A DNA stretch of 64,000 bases, taken from assembly GCA_015146655.1 (NCBI GenBank), contig VKHL01000002.1:186001-250000 (forward strand), written 5' to 3'. A program made the translations under genes and the position numbers. The notes below the pieces were generated by a model, which did no database searches, was not told the DNA's origin, and worked only from the letters and a program-made list of their open reading frames with translations. Below, piece after piece: positions 1-12,700 of this stretch; position 1 is the stretch's first letter; every line of letters begins with the position of its first letter. The stretch comes from Ochromonas danica (Eukaryota; Sar; Chrysophyceae; Chromulinales; Chromulinaceae).

Positions 1-21
1 TGTTTGTTTGTTTGTGAATAG

Positions 22-1086
22 AGTTTATTCGAACACCATTATCTCCTTTCATCACTTTCAAAGATGATCCTCTACGAGTAAGTCACTAATAATAACTAAT
101 ACACTACTAATACTAACCCTTCTAACACTACCTCTACTAATACTAATACACCTTCTTCATCACAATAACTATAATGTACAAATACTGATATTGTATTGTA
201 TTGTATTGTAGGTACTAAGAGCTATTCGCTTTAGTAGTCGTTTACATTTCCATCTTTGTCCTGAGCTAATAGCAGCAGCTAGTGATAAAGAAATTAAATC
301 AGCTTTCATGACCAAAGTGTCAAGAGAAAGGATTTATAAAGAATGTGATGGAATGATTATTCATAAAGAATGTCGACCAGCGATAGCCTTTGCTTTACTT
401 TATCGATTACAAATGTTAGATGGTGTCTTACCAGTTCATCAATTATTAGCGAATCATATCCCTGTAAGGTTGTTACACCATCCTCCTCCTATTACTACTA
501 CTACCACTACTGGTAGTGGTAGTGGTAGTGTTAGTGTTATTGGTAAACTGTTCCCAAGTGATTGGGATGTATTATCGTCATGGTCTAGTGCAGCTATTGA
601 AACAATCTATTATATTGATATTCTCTTACATATGAGAGATCGAAATGATTTTAATTCTTCTATTATATCAGAAGAGATTCTTGCTAGACCACATAGTCCA
701 ATGAGTAGTAATCATATTAAAGCACTCTATTGGGCTGCTAATGTTTATAGTTTAGGAGAAGTGGTTGTATTAGAAAAGAAGAAAGAAGTGTCCTTTGTTC
801 ATGTAAGTACTGTAACAACCTATTAGTAGTCTAATAGATTAGTATAGTTGTATAGTACAGTTTAGTATAGTAGTCTAGTCCAGCAGTCCAGTAGTCGTTA
901 TATGGATTGGATTGTGTTTAAGCTATTCTGTTGTGTTGTGTGTTATGTAGGTGTTGTTAAGAGATGGAGTGAAAATGGAGAATGTGACTATGAGACAGAT
1001 TCAAACACTCATTGAGACAGCTTTACAATTCATCTCAATAGGACATCCAGACAATATTAATGTTCATAATGCAGGTTAGTATACAT

Positions 1087-1120
<34 letters not shown>

Positions 1121-1750
1121 CTACCCTCTAAACAATGCAATGTCTAATGAATGAAATAATAGGACATCTAGTTCGTACTAGTCGAGAGTTATGGAGAGAT
1201 TGTCTCATTCTTGCTACTGCTATTGAATTAACTTCTTTGTTTATCCTTCATCAAGAGCCAAGTATGGCAGCTGCGATGGAGTATGACTTAGCGGATGCTC
1301 ATCTCTCGTGAGTTTCACATTCCCTCATCATATGCTTTGGTTCACTCATTCGCTCATTCTCTTGGCTGTTGTAGACCTCGTCAAATGGACATTATAAGGA
1401 AGTATCGAGGAATGGAAGAAGTGATTGATAGGCTTAATCTTGACAAGATTTGGGAACTCAAGCCAATCTTTGATGTAAGTGTTAAATGATATTAGATACA
1501 CTGTATACTGTAGGTCTAAAGCCCCAGACATGATGATGTATAATAACCTTTGTATATCATGTACTTGTATGTACTATTACTATTATAGGGGTCAGAGTTG
1601 ATCAAGTTACTTGGTTTACCAAAAGGTCCTTTAATTGGTAAAGTATTAGAAGAACAGATTATGTGGCAGATTGTAAATGATCGATCAGAAGACAGAGAAG
1701 CCTGTCTTCAGCATTTACAAGCAACCTTCCCTCCTCCTCAAAAACTATGA
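22..1750 (+). CDS. TRNT1: CCA-adding enzyme (tRNA nucleotidyltransferase), 3' part
   Basis: This enzyme adds or repairs the CCA end of tRNAs. The window holds six exons: 22-77, 212-802, 951-1074, 1163-1307, 1375-1474 and 1589-1750 (stop TGA). The 5' end lies off the left edge. Joining the first two exons gives RTPLSPFITFKDDPLRVLRA followed by IRFSSRLHF, the family hallmark DPLR(V/L)LRAIRF at the end of the nucleotidyltransferase head. KVSRERIYKE, which begins the neck helix region, follows soon after. The rest is the helical body and tail, with a low-complexity Thr/Gly/Ser insert at about 490-540. All introns have GT-AG ends; the first ends in a short TTGTA repeat. The gene converges with the diacylglycerol kinase gene, the stops being about 160 bp apart. 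Family membership is very likely; localisation cannot be judged without the N-terminus. Confidence 0.88.
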
Positions 1751-1907
1751 GAAGAGCTACCTACAGTACCTACCTACAGTTCTTACAGTAGTAAGCAGTT
1801 GCTTTCTGTTGTTGTTATGGCTGCTTCACTAGTATAGAGGAAGAAGCAGAGGTTGCAGTAGTTTTGTATGTGTTAACATGCTGTAACATCATATTGATCT
1901 GATAGTT

Positions 1908-4148
1908 TCACATGGTTTTCCATTGTAACAACTCATTTTCAGCTAAAAGTTTCTTTTGTTGATTGGATGTTATAATACCTTTCTCTACTGCAGACTTTAG
2001 CAATTCTCGTAATTTAGAAGAAGAAGATGATGATGTAGTATGATTGTTTGGACTATTTCTAGCAACACCATCACCAACACCATCATTATGGTCATTAGCA
2101 TAGTATACTATTTGTGTTGACGGAGCTTGTACCATTGTCACTTGTTGAGCAGTTCGTTCTATTTTCAACTTTAGCCATTCTCCTTTACTACTACCACTAC
2201 TACCACTACCAGCTTTTAGTGTTTTCTTTGGTTGACTATCAGCAGTGAGAAGATCTCCCAGTAAGAAAGGTTCACCATCCACTTGTAAAGGTAAAGATGC
2301 TAATGTCGCTTTAGAGACTTTAATATGAATCTCAATTTGACAGCCTTGACATACTTTACGACATTCTGATAGACCTAATTTAATACGAGCAAGTTCTAAA
2401 CTACTTTCTACTGCTACAACTTCAATCATTCCATCACCAGCAGATTGTGGGAGAAAGAAACCATTTGTTTCCTCTTCTTCTTCTTCCTGCTGTTGTTGTT
2501 CTGCTGATGGTGCTGCTTGTCTTGTATCAGATGTTATAGTATTGCTATTGTTGCTGTTATTGTGATCGAAAGCATCTTCTGTCATTGTAGTGGTAGTAGT
2601 AGTTGATAACGAGGTTGTTGTCGTTGTTGTAGGCGAAGTCCATAATGTTGATCCTCCAGCATAACTATTAATATTAACTAAGACTAATCCTTGAATATCT
2701 TTAGGTAGATGAACTTCTTTTCCATCACACCATAAACGAATATCTCTTCGATTAAAGAGATCAATCAGATCATCACCACCCCATGCAGCTTGTTGCCATC
2801 CAAACAGTCCATAGACTAGTTTGTTTACTAATGAATGAACAAAGACTTCAGGACGACTTTGACGTAGTTGATGAAATTTCCTGACAATTGCAGCATCCAC
2901 ACCAATACCAAGATAGTTGATGAACACTCTAGTAGACTTGATGGTAGTGGTAGAAGAAGAGGTAGAAGAAGAGGTAGAAGAAGAGGTAGAAGAAGAGGTA
3001 GTGGTTGGTGTTTCAACAGTCATTCTCCATCGATCCATTAAGACAGAAGGACTATAAAGTACATCTTGAAGAACTTTACTACATAGAACATGTTCTTCAA
3101 AATAGGTTAACCACCCAAGATGATTAGCTAAATCATTCCCTGTGCCTATAGGATAGATTGCAATAGCAGGACGTCTTCTTTTCGATGTCCATTCTATACT
3201 ATCCATTGCTTCTAATATCCAATTGATTGTCCCATCACCACCTGCTATAAGGATTCTTAATGATGGAACATCTTTATAAGTCTGTAAGACAGTGATGGGA
3301 TTAATATGACTGATGTCAAACACTTGTTGTGATGGTAATAATGATAATAAAGTTGTTAAGACATGATGTCCATCTTGTCCACCACTTGTCGAATTGACAA
3401 AACATAATAAAATTTTCTTTTCAATTTTATGAATTATGTCAGAATTAATTTCCCAGGATAAGCTTGGGAGAGTGTTTGACTTTCTATTATTAGTATTATT
3501 AGTATTGTTATTATTGTTATTATGGTTATAGACTCGTTGAACACGATCTAAGAGTCTTCTAGCAGTAGATTTACCACTCTCCGTAGTGTTAGTGGTAGTA
3601 GTGTTAGTGGTAGTAGTGTTAGTGGTAGTAGTGTTAGTGGTAGTAGTGTTAGGGGTAGTAGTGTTAGTGTTAGGGGTAGTAGTGGTAGTGGTAGTACGTG
3701 GAATGACTGCTCCAGGAGGGAGTATTCCGATAGTATTGGATGACATAGGATTATGATGACTACCCCACAGAATATTCCATGGATCACCACTATTTCCATC
3801 ACTGACATTACGGTCAATTCCACTATGATCAACACCACTACTTCTTAGTCTGTCTTCTTTCACTACCACTTCCTCATCTTCAAAATAACGAAAACTATAT
3901 CCTACTATAGCAATGATATATAAGGTTAAAGCAGTTAGATAGACCACAGCGTTAGGAACAATCTTGACTTCTTCCAGACCCATCATGGATAGAAGGTTAC
4001 CTCTAGGAAAGTAATTGAATTTGATTTGATTGTGAGGGTAAATGAAAATTGGCAAACGGAAAGGGTGAGAGACTATTATTAGCACCACGCATAACAGTGG
4101 GAGAGGCAATGGAATCCATGGAATCCACCAGGGTTTTGTGGGAAGCAT
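1908..4148 (-). CDS. membrane-anchored diacylglycerol kinase
   Basis: A single-exon 746-aa protein. It probably phosphorylates diacylglycerol to phosphatidic acid. The DAGK catalytic domain starts near residue 240 (LLCFVNSTSGGQDG) and contains the ATP-site motif AGGDGT and the IYPIGTGND motif. The accessory domain follows, with NYLGIGVDA, LFNRRDIRLWCDG and QVDGEPF. No C1 zinc fingers are visible. Two hydrophobic stretches near the N-terminus (about residues 8-35 and 68-86) suggest membrane anchoring, unlike most soluble DGKs. Two short tandem repeats lie inside the frame. A 15-bp unit at 3585-3672 encodes runs of NTTTT, and a 12-bp unit at about 2945-3003 encodes TSSS; both are presumably variable linkers. 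The tail is Ser-rich. Sphingosine or ceramide kinase is less likely, given the GTGNDLAN context and the accessory domain. Confidence 0.85.
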   Translation of the reverse strand: MLPTKPWWIPWIPLPLPLLCVVLIIVSHPFRLPIFIYPHNQIKFNYFPRGNLLSMMGLEEVKIVPNAVVYLTALTLYIIAIVGYSFRYFEDEEVVVKEDRLRSSGVDHSGIDRNVSDGNSGDPWNILWGSHHNPMSSNTIGILPPGAVIPRTTTTTTTPNTNTTTPNTTTTNTTTTNTTTTNTTTTNTTESGKSTARRLLDRVQRVYNHNNNNNNTNNTNNRKSNTLPSLSWEINSDIIHKIEKKILLCFVNSTSGGQDGHHVLTTLLSLLPSQQVFDISHINPITVLQTYKDVPSLRILIAGGDGTINWILEAMDSIEWTSKRRRPAIAIYPIGTGNDLANHLGWLTYFEEHVLCSKVLQDVLYSPSVLMDRWRMTVETPTTTSSSTSSSTSSSTSSSTTTIKSTRVFINYLGIGVDAAIVRKFHQLRQSRPEVFVHSLVNKLVYGLFGWQQAAWGGDDLIDLFNRRDIRLWCDGKEVHLPKDIQGLVLVNINSYAGGSTLWTSPTTTTTTSLSTTTTTTMTEDAFDHNNSNNSNTITSDTRQAAPSAEQQQQEEEEEETNGFFLPQSAGDGMIEVVAVESSLELARIKLGLSECRKVCQGCQIEIHIKVSKATLASLPLQVDGEPFLLGDLLTADSQPKKTLKAGSGSSGSSKGEWLKLKIERTAQQVTMVQAPSTQIVYYANDHNDGVGDGVARNSPNNHTTSSSSSSKLRELLKSAVEKGIITSNQQKKLLAENELLQWKTM

Positions 4149-4439
4149 AATTTACAGTAGAACAGCTAATTAATAACTGAGAGAGTCAACAGAGAGTAAG
4201 CTAATAACTGAAGAGTAAGTTTAACATCCTAAAGAGAACTGACATGTCCTATCATAGACATGGATGTATATCAATCACATCAACCACTACCATCACTAAC
4301 ACTAGACTGACTACCTACCCATCTTCATCATCATAAATCACACCAAAATATAAAATGTTGTGCAAATTAACAAAACACAACCAACAAAGCAAAGTCAAGC
4401 AAAGCAGGGATGAATAAAAGAGGGAGGGGGTAAGAATAA

Positions 4440-7400
4440 TCAAAATTTCCAACGTTCCAATAGTACCCCATGTCTTCTTAACAAATCTAATAAAACTGGA
4501 GATAATCCAGCAAAGAAATCAGCATAAAAGATATGCAATAATGATCGTCCAGCTTGAGCTGTATGATCATTATAAAAACTTAAGAAATCTTCAAATCCCA
4601 TTTGTCGAATATTTTCACGTGATAGACCATCAACACGAGGTGTTGAAGTAGTCATAATTGGACGCCATGAAGATAAAGAAGCAGTCGTCATAGCAAAGTT
4701 CATTGTATTACTATTGATTGTTAATAATTGTGCTAATACACTTTGAATATCACAACCAATACATCCATATTCTTTAAAATGGAGAAGATGTTCAGGTAGA
4801 GCGAATAAGATCAATTTTGTCCAAAACATATGAAAAGCTAATTCAATCTCACTATTACTTTGTAAAATAACTTCTGCTTGACGTTCATTAAACTCATTTA
4901 AAGCTTTCATATCATAACGATAACGTTCTTCTAATCGTTGTCTTTCACATGAATAGCGATAGATTGCTTGTTGTAAAGTATTTTGTAATTGACGTAGAGC
5001 ATCAAAATGTGCTGATTGAAATAGTCGATAATCATGTAAATCAAAGAGATTATTACAATTCTCTGTTGATTCACCATTACTATCCAATGAGAGGAAAGAC
5101 TCCTAAAGAAGCATTGACAACAACAATAATAACATGAACATGACCAGGAGAGGGTTAAAGGAAGGCAATGGCAAGGTAAGGGGAATGACAAGGTAATGGC
5201 AAGGTAAGGGGAATGACAAGGTAATGACAAGGTAAGGGGAATGACAAGGTAATGACAAGGTAAGGAGAATGACAAGGTAATGGCAAGGTAAGGAGAATGA
5301 CAAGGTAATGACAAGGTAAGGAGAATGACAAGGTAATGACAAGGTAAGGGGAATGACAAGGTAATGACAAGGTAAGGGGAATGACAAGGTAATGGCAAGG
5401 TAAGGGGAATGACAAGGTAATGACAAGGTAAGGAGAATGACAAGGTAATGACAAGGTAAGGGGAATGACAAGGTAATGACAAGGCAATGACAAGGTAATG
5501 AGAAGGCAAGGCAAGGTGTGGGATGTCTTACAATGACTAGACCAGCATCTAAATCAAATGCTATCACTTTCTCTCTCTTATCAATTGATGGTAAATCAGC
5601 TGTTTGATTTAATAAATCAGCTCTTGCTAGATGATAAGAACGAGCATCAATGAAATAGAGATGTTTCTTATTGATATCATATTGTTCTTTAGGAGCAGAA
5701 GAAGAAGGTGATAATAGAGGAGAAGGTCTATTCTGACCACTTCTTAATGGTAAAGGAGAATGAGAGATATCCTCACTACTCCCACTTATCGTCTCTGGTA
5801 CAAGTTCTGTTAGTAATTGACTACTATGTCTCTTCATACTAGAAGGTAAAGGTGATTTACTATTTGGCAGTGAGAATGAGACAGAAGAAGAGATTCCTCC
5901 TGTTCCTCCTATAGCTGCTGTTGGTATGACAAAACTTGCTGAAGGATGAGCAGAATATAAAGTGAATGCTTTCTTATGAATATGAAATGTCTGATATAAC
6001 TGTTGTGGACATTGTATACTTATTGATTGATGTTCTATATGGAAAGGATAGAATAGTCTAGGTAGACAATCTTGTAATTGAACTAATAAAGAACTACTTG
6101 ATCCTATTAACATGATACTAGGTCCATTAGTAATCAATAACATTAAAATCTGTAATAACAATCTAATAGGTATAATTGTTAATAATATACTAATAGAGGT
6201 ATCATAGATACCATAATGTTTAGTAATAGGATAGGTTAATAGTAACCGTCGTAGATCATCATCATCCTCTATGATTGTACTACCACTACCACTACCACCA
6301 CCACTACTACTTCCTGTTGGCTTGTACCCATCATGTTGTAAATGACTACCAAGGTAGAGATCATAAAGACAAGGTTGAGAATGAAAGACAGGATGTATTT
6401 CCTTGTCATTCTCTTTCATAACTTGTTGATAGAGATCAAGTACTTTCTTCCAGTACTTCTGATACGAATCATGTAACACAATTCGTTGTGCTATAGTAGC
6501 AGATGATGATGAAACTCTTCGTACTTTACGATTAGCTTCTTGTAAGACTGACCATCCTGATCGATCAGCACTCATTACAGCTGTAATAGTCAATTTAGAT
6601 GTAAACCTCTTAGTAGTCGTACTATTACCAACTGTATTACTATTGCCAGATACACCATGTACTATAGTAGATGACATTCCAAGCTCTCTTAAAGCACCAT
6701 TTAGAGTAAGAGAACAAGGTAGATAATGATTAGCAATAGATAAAACAGTTCGTATAGGATCATGGAAATCTGATATTGTTCTTCGTATAGTTTGTGTAAT
6801 TTCTTCATCATGATTTAATATCATAGAATAGGTTTGATCATCTTGGAAGATATTTTCATGATCTATTTGTATCCCAACAACTTGAAGTAGATCTAATAGA
6901 AGAGTGACAATAGTCTCTGATGAGAGACATTGTGGATTAGTTAAATCTTCTTCTATAAGGTTTAGAATACCTTCCTTGTTGTTGTTATTGTTGTTTTTAT
7001 TGTTGTTCATATTATCAGATTGTTGACTAGTCTCTCCTCTCTCAGGTATTCTATTCTCTTGACTAACATGATGATGATCATTCCCTTTCCCTTTTACTAC
7101 TTGCTCTTCTGGGTGAAGTGAAGATGACAGAGGAGAAGAAGAAGGATGTTTTGGGTTATAGAATAGAGAATCCCAATCCATAGAACTTGCTTGTGTAGGT
7201 GATATTATCTCAGTATCACTGTAGTCACTAGAGCTAGAGTCTTCTTCGGCAGCATTCTCCTCATCCTCCTCATTGTCATCCTCTTCTATCTCATCTTTAC
7301 CATGTGATTCCACAGCTGTAGAACTTGAACAACTTAGACTATGATGTGATGGTTGTTGTTGTTGTTGTTCTACTTCACGCTTTCCATCACCATTTTCATT

Positions 7401-7677
7401 TCCATCTTCATTCTCATCATAGTCATCATTATCACTGTTGTTAGTATAGTATCTCCACATACGAACTCGATGAGGTAACCAATGAATAAAGTCACGAGTC
7501 AGAAGATGATCTTGAGGCATACAGACTTCAAGTTTAAATGCTATTAAAGGTTTAGCAGCAAGTGGATTAGCTCTAAGACCAAACTCTTCCTTCAGTCTAG
7601 CTTCTTGTTTAGAACTACTTTCAGACTCTTTAACTTCCTCTACTTCCTCCTTACTCACTGATGATAGTGATGCTACT

Positions 7678-7708
<31 letters not shown>

Positions 7709-9416
7709 ACGATAGTGCTATACCATCTGTAGGTAATGAATAACGTAAGAAGAGTACACCACGTGCACGTGGATCAGCCCAATGCATTACTTTCTCTTTC
7801 CCCATTACTTGGTCTATAGATAATAAATCAGATAGAAAACATGATTTTTGTAAATAAATCTGTATAGATGGACTTTGCCAAGCAAGATGTTGTGCACATA
7901 ATGTTATATATTCATCTGATTGTTGGAAGAGTATAAATTGAGAATTAAGATAATTGTGTAATTCATTACATAAAGTATGTAAATGATTATAAAAGATCTC
8001 ACAACATGTTATAGCATAGATTGGATCAATAATTTCAATATCTTCTAATCGAATCACATTATTTTGTGCTAAAGATGATACAATCTCCATTTTTAATGTT
8101 TCAGATAAACCAGAACATGATATAGTAGAAGTTGGTGCTATAGTCTGACCAGCATTATTATTACTATTATTATTATTATTATTACTATTATTATTACCAT
8201 TTCTCTTAGAACGGTTAAGAATATTCAATCCTAAGATTTGATTATTAGTCATCATAGTTGTTGTGGTTGTATTAGATGAAGAAGAAGTATTTTGTGAGGC
8301 AACAGGGAAGAATTGTCGTTGTAAACTTCGTAATCCACGAAGTAAACACTCTAACGCACCTAAAGCATCTGAAAACTCTTGTTTGGGCATTTCTTCTGCT
8401 ACCATACCACCACTACTACTACTACCTCCTCCTCCTCCTCCTACACCTGCTCCTCCCACAGTAGTTGTTGGAAGATTACCTTTATGTGAATGATTACTTA
8501 ATGATGATGGTTGCTGGAAATTCATTAATGTAGCCTTACTAGAACCTCTCCAACGTTTTAATATTGAAGTTGATTTACGATGATTCACATGATTACCAAA
8601 ACATTGTACAGAAGCTTTCATTCCTTCTTGTAGTAGAAAAGGTTGTAATTCTCGTATAATCTCTAAGGCAGAGATATAACATTGTAAACATGCTAAATCA
8701 TTTGGTTCAACTTGTAAGAATTTTTCAAAATATTTTCGTTTTGTTGCATCTTTTAAGACTTCTTCAATATGAATTTCACTATGATCAATAATTAATCGTT
8801 TCAAACTTGACCAAATACGATTGGACGATTTGGTTAAGAGAGTTGATTGTCTTAATAATCTCTTCCAGATTTCTTCTGCAAGTTGTTGATAAGCAGCAGA
8901 ACAAGGTAAACGACTATTCACTAGACGATGGAAAGCTTCTAATTGATAAGATAAGATAGGATAGAGTTGTTGTGGTTGTTGCTGTTGTTGTTCTGATACC
9001 GTCTTCTGACTCTGTGACTGTGAATGTGTTTGGCTCTGTGACTGTGACTGTTGACTCTGTGGCTGTGACTGTGAATGAGTCTGTGACTGTCTCAGTGAAT
9101 GTTGTTGTTGTGTCTGTGACTGTGACTGTGACTGTCCATGTGATGATATCCGTATAGATTGACTAGATTGAATAAGAGGAGGTGATTGTTGAAATCTTCC
9201 TTGTGCAAGAGTAAGAAAATGCCATGCTTGATGTAAGTTTACTTTGTCTTGTAATAGACGGAAACCATCACTTTTGAATCGTAAGACATCCACTTCTAAG
9301 AGAAAGAGAATTAAATCTACCCATCCCATAGATTGAGCATATTCTAAAAAGAGAGTGAAATAGTCTTGATCAAGAAGGAATAGTAATGCAAGAGGATGAT
9401 TATCAATCTCATCCAT
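4440..9416 (-). CDS. large DENN-domain protein
   Basis: Two exons (9416-5532 and 5102-4440) encode about 1515 aa. DENN proteins usually act as Rab GTPase exchange factors on membranes. A central-DENN core is recognisable near residues 1080-1150: the PITKHYGIYD run, a PIRLLLQ helix, MLIGSSSSLLVQ, and LPRLFYPFHIEHQ, matching the family's LL..ILLVSSS...L..LLYPF.W pattern. AFDLDAGLVIV, just before the intron, fits the VDLD strand. The N-terminal 450 residues are helical with poly-Gln/Ser, poly-Asn and Gly tracts, and an acidic stretch lies near 700-760. No second enzymatic domain was identified. The second exon carries a possible coiled coil (RQRLEERYRYDMKALNEFNE) and ends in RRHGVLLERWKF. The 429-bp intron is almost entirely minisatellite. 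Both exons are multiples of three and the splice is phase 0. Family call moderate, splice model good. Confidence 0.62.
5159..5515. repeat. 28-bp minisatellite inside DENN gene intron
   Basis: About 12-13 tandem copies of a 28-bp unit. Each unit consists of a 17-nt block (ggtaaggggaatgacaa or a close variant) and an 11-nt block (ggtaatgacaa) read on the + strand. Copies differ by a few substitutions (ggggaa/ggagaa, gac/ggc). The array fills the intron 5103-5531, whose donor (ATT|gtaagac, at 5531) and acceptor (ttctttag|GAG, at 5103) lie just outside it. Because 28 is not a multiple of three, the three reading frames rotate through the array. All three minus-strand frames stay open across most of it, producing spurious LPCHYLVIPLTL-type repeats. 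Confidence 0.95.
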
Positions 9417-9781
9417 TTTTTATCAATGACGACTGTTTTTAGTTATTGGGAATTATTGTATGAAGTGTTGTTGTAATAGAAAGAGAGTGGGTGGTGGTGA
9501 TGATCAAATCAAGGTAATTGAAAAGGACTTCGAATCAAGGTGGATTCTTCTTCTTCCTACCCTTTCTTCACTCTTTGGCATCGGATTGATTGATGATGCT
9601 CTTCTCTCTTCGCTGATTTGTTGAACGAACAACACGGTGATTCCATGGAATTATTCCATGGAGTGGGGAAATAGGCGTGAAATGAAATTAAGCCAAGTTC
9701 GCCATTTTATTATCAATCTTGTTACAACAAGCTAACCAACTGAAGTCTAAAATAGCTTGCTAAGGTGGTGATTATAACATC
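9417..9781. promoter_or_regulatory. upstream region of DENN gene / 3' flank of TBCD
   Basis: There is no gene here. The DENN gene start lies on the left and the TBCD stop at 9782. The palindrome TTCCATGGAA at 9641-9650 is followed four bases later by a second partial copy (TTCCATGGA, 9654-9662). The same palindrome is present upstream of two other genes in the window. No TATA box was recognised. Confidence 0.4.
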
Positions 9782-12700
9782 TTAATAGCCTAGTTCAAAC
9801 ACACACACATGGTTACAGTAATGCACGAGGAGAAGAATACGGGATAAGTCTTACCAGCCTCACGGACAAGTGCTTCATAAGAGTCCAACTCATCTGCTTT
9901 CTTAGCACTTGCCTTAGTCCTTCCAGAGAATATATCTGACAGCTGAAGAATGGGGAAGCCAAGAATTTCAAGAATGGTATTGGTTGCTTCTCGCACAGCC
10001 TCTATATCTTCTCGATCCCATACCACTGACAACACTATCTCCGAACTACGTTCAATCTCACCAGAGAGACTGACTAAGGACTGGGGTGGTGATAAGAATA
10101 ACAAGTACACACTTTCCGCACAGTCTATACAATGTAAAAAGAATATTATAATAGTTCAAGCACACTATAATAGCATACAAATAGTCCATTACTTACGTTT
10201 GCGAACTTTAGGATATTTATGTGCTAATAGCTTAATTAATCCATGTAACAGGCTCTTAGATAAGGCTTCATTGTCAATTTGAAGAGGAAGAAGTAACGCA
10301 AGAACATCAATAACTGCGATTAATTTAGGAATATTACTTGTAGTTTTGATTTCAACTTGTAAAACCTCATAAATAGATTGTACCCATTCTGATCGTCCAT
10401 CTATGGTAAGAGGAAATATTTTACCATGATAGAGAAGAAATTGTATTGTCTTTAATAAAGGTAATATAACACGATCTTCTCGTTTATGTTGTTGAAATAA
10501 TTGCAAAATAGAAGATGCAACTTGATGAAAGAACGGTAGATTACCTATTGTTTGTTGACTTTGACAAGCAGTTAACAGACTATCTGATGCATTCTTTGCA
10601 ATACTTTTCCCAACACCTCCAACTGATAAGATTAATCCAGAAAACACTGGATGGAAGAAATGAGAGATTAGTAAGATTTGAGATAAAACTGGAAAAGCTC
10701 CTGTTGATTGAGCAATCCAATTCTCAATTTGCTTGCTGGCATCATCCAATTCCATGTTCTTCTCACCAGATGATGATAATAAAGAGACTAATTGGGAAAT
10801 AGAAGAAGAATCCCCATGTTTCTCTGATGACAAATACCAAACAGTTAATCGACTTAATACTTGAATTGCAATATCACGTACTGCATCTAATTTCTCGGCC
10901 ATTTGTTTGATAATTAATGAAAATATATTTTCAGCAATTTCTTTTATGGGAAGAGTTTGCCAATTTTCATTAGATATATTATCCTTCTCACTATCACTAA
11001 TGGAAAGTGTATCATCTGCAGTAATAGGAAGTGGATCATTAGTCCAGATAGGATTGACGGGTAGTAATAAAGTATTGGAAGTCTGCCATGTAGATGGTAT
11101 CCATTTCTCCTTTTCACATTGTATTCCACCAAGAGAGAATGGAGTAAATGATACAGAAACAACTGGACATCCTGAAGTTGGATAATCAATCTGCTTCACC
11201 AATCCTATTCCAAAGGGACTAACCCAATGGCTTTCATTTGATTTAAATGCTTCATCTTCTTTGATGAGTAAAGGTACTGGTAGAGCAGGTTGACCACCTC
11301 GATTTAGTCTAATAGACAGTGCTATTAGAATTCGTTCTAATCCCTGTAATGCCAAAATACGACACCAAGATCCAGTATCACCTCTCTTATCTACACTATA
11401 ATCTTGACCAGCTTGAAAGAGAATATTCAAACAACGTTTCATATGAGAAACTGTAAATAAGGTAGAATGACATAATCTTTCAGTCAATTCAATAACTGCT
11501 TCTATACTATTTCGACTAGTCTCTGCATCATGATCTCCACTAATCTTCTTTGAACTTGAAGCATAACTTGCTAATACATCCAATATTTCATTAAATCGTT
11601 TAAAAGAGAGAAGTGCTAATCTTTCTGGTAAAACACCTAATGCTAAACAAAATCCTCTTGTTACAGCAACATTCATTTCAGTTGATAACGTTGTCATATA
11701 TTTAGATATTGTTATATTTTGTAATCTTTCTGTTGGATTTTTCAAAATAGGGCCATCACCAAAGAAATTGAAAAGTACTAATCGTAAAGCATTTTGTGCT
11801 GCTCGTTGTACTTGTTCATGAGGTTGTCTTAATTGTTCATTTAAGAATTCCACTAGAGCAACTTGTGTCTTTTGGCTTATCTTCATTCGACTGCGTGATA
11901 GAGATTCGATGACATTACAAACAGCTTCACGTACCAATTCCCCACCTTTTCCTCGAAATAGACGCAACTTATCCACTCCTGCTAGTAAGACTTCAATTGC
12001 AGTAATTGTTTCGAGATCCAAAACTTGTGTTTTGGAAATTACTAAGAGGATAGAGGAAACAGAAAGAAGAGCACCATGGCGATCAGCCAAACGCAAGCTT
12101 GAGCATGAAGGTAATAGAGTTGCTAAGCGTTTTGGTGCTGAGGTAGGGTCTACCATAAGTAATTTAGCCAATGCTTTCGCTGTCAGAGCACGAATATCAT
12201 CATCCCAATGGTTAAATGTATTGTTGATCAAATGATCTAGAAAGAGGGAAAGGTAAGTTTGATCCAGAGAAGCAATGGATGCAGAAACATCAAGAAAAGC
12301 CGTGCTGCGATTACCAACAGAGAAGAAATCAGCAATCGAAATAATTGTCAAACTTTCAGTAAAATGTTCATGACCTTGTCTTCCAACAAATTCTTGTAAA
12401 GCAGCTGATGCTGCACGACGACAATGAACTTCACGATCAAATAATGAAGTTAATAACATACTATTGAATAAATCAACACGATAGAGTTGAAGATGTTGTG
12501 GTGAATAAGCTCTTGCAAATGCCCAACAAACATAACAAGCAGCATCACGAACATGAGCTCCGACACTGTGTTGACCACGTAAAATATCAAAATGCATGCC
12601 TTTATTAATAATTTTCGTAATGGTATCAAGTTTATCAGGTAAAAGTAATCCTCTGCGAGCAAGTTCAGCAACAGCCAGACATCCACCATGCCAGTTGGTA

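Noticed and set aside
5103-5531. Continuation of the DENN reading frame through the minisatellite to a stop near 5103
   Set aside because: The repeat peptide has no domain character. A consensus donor before it and an acceptor after it join two conserved-looking segments in phase, so it is an intron.
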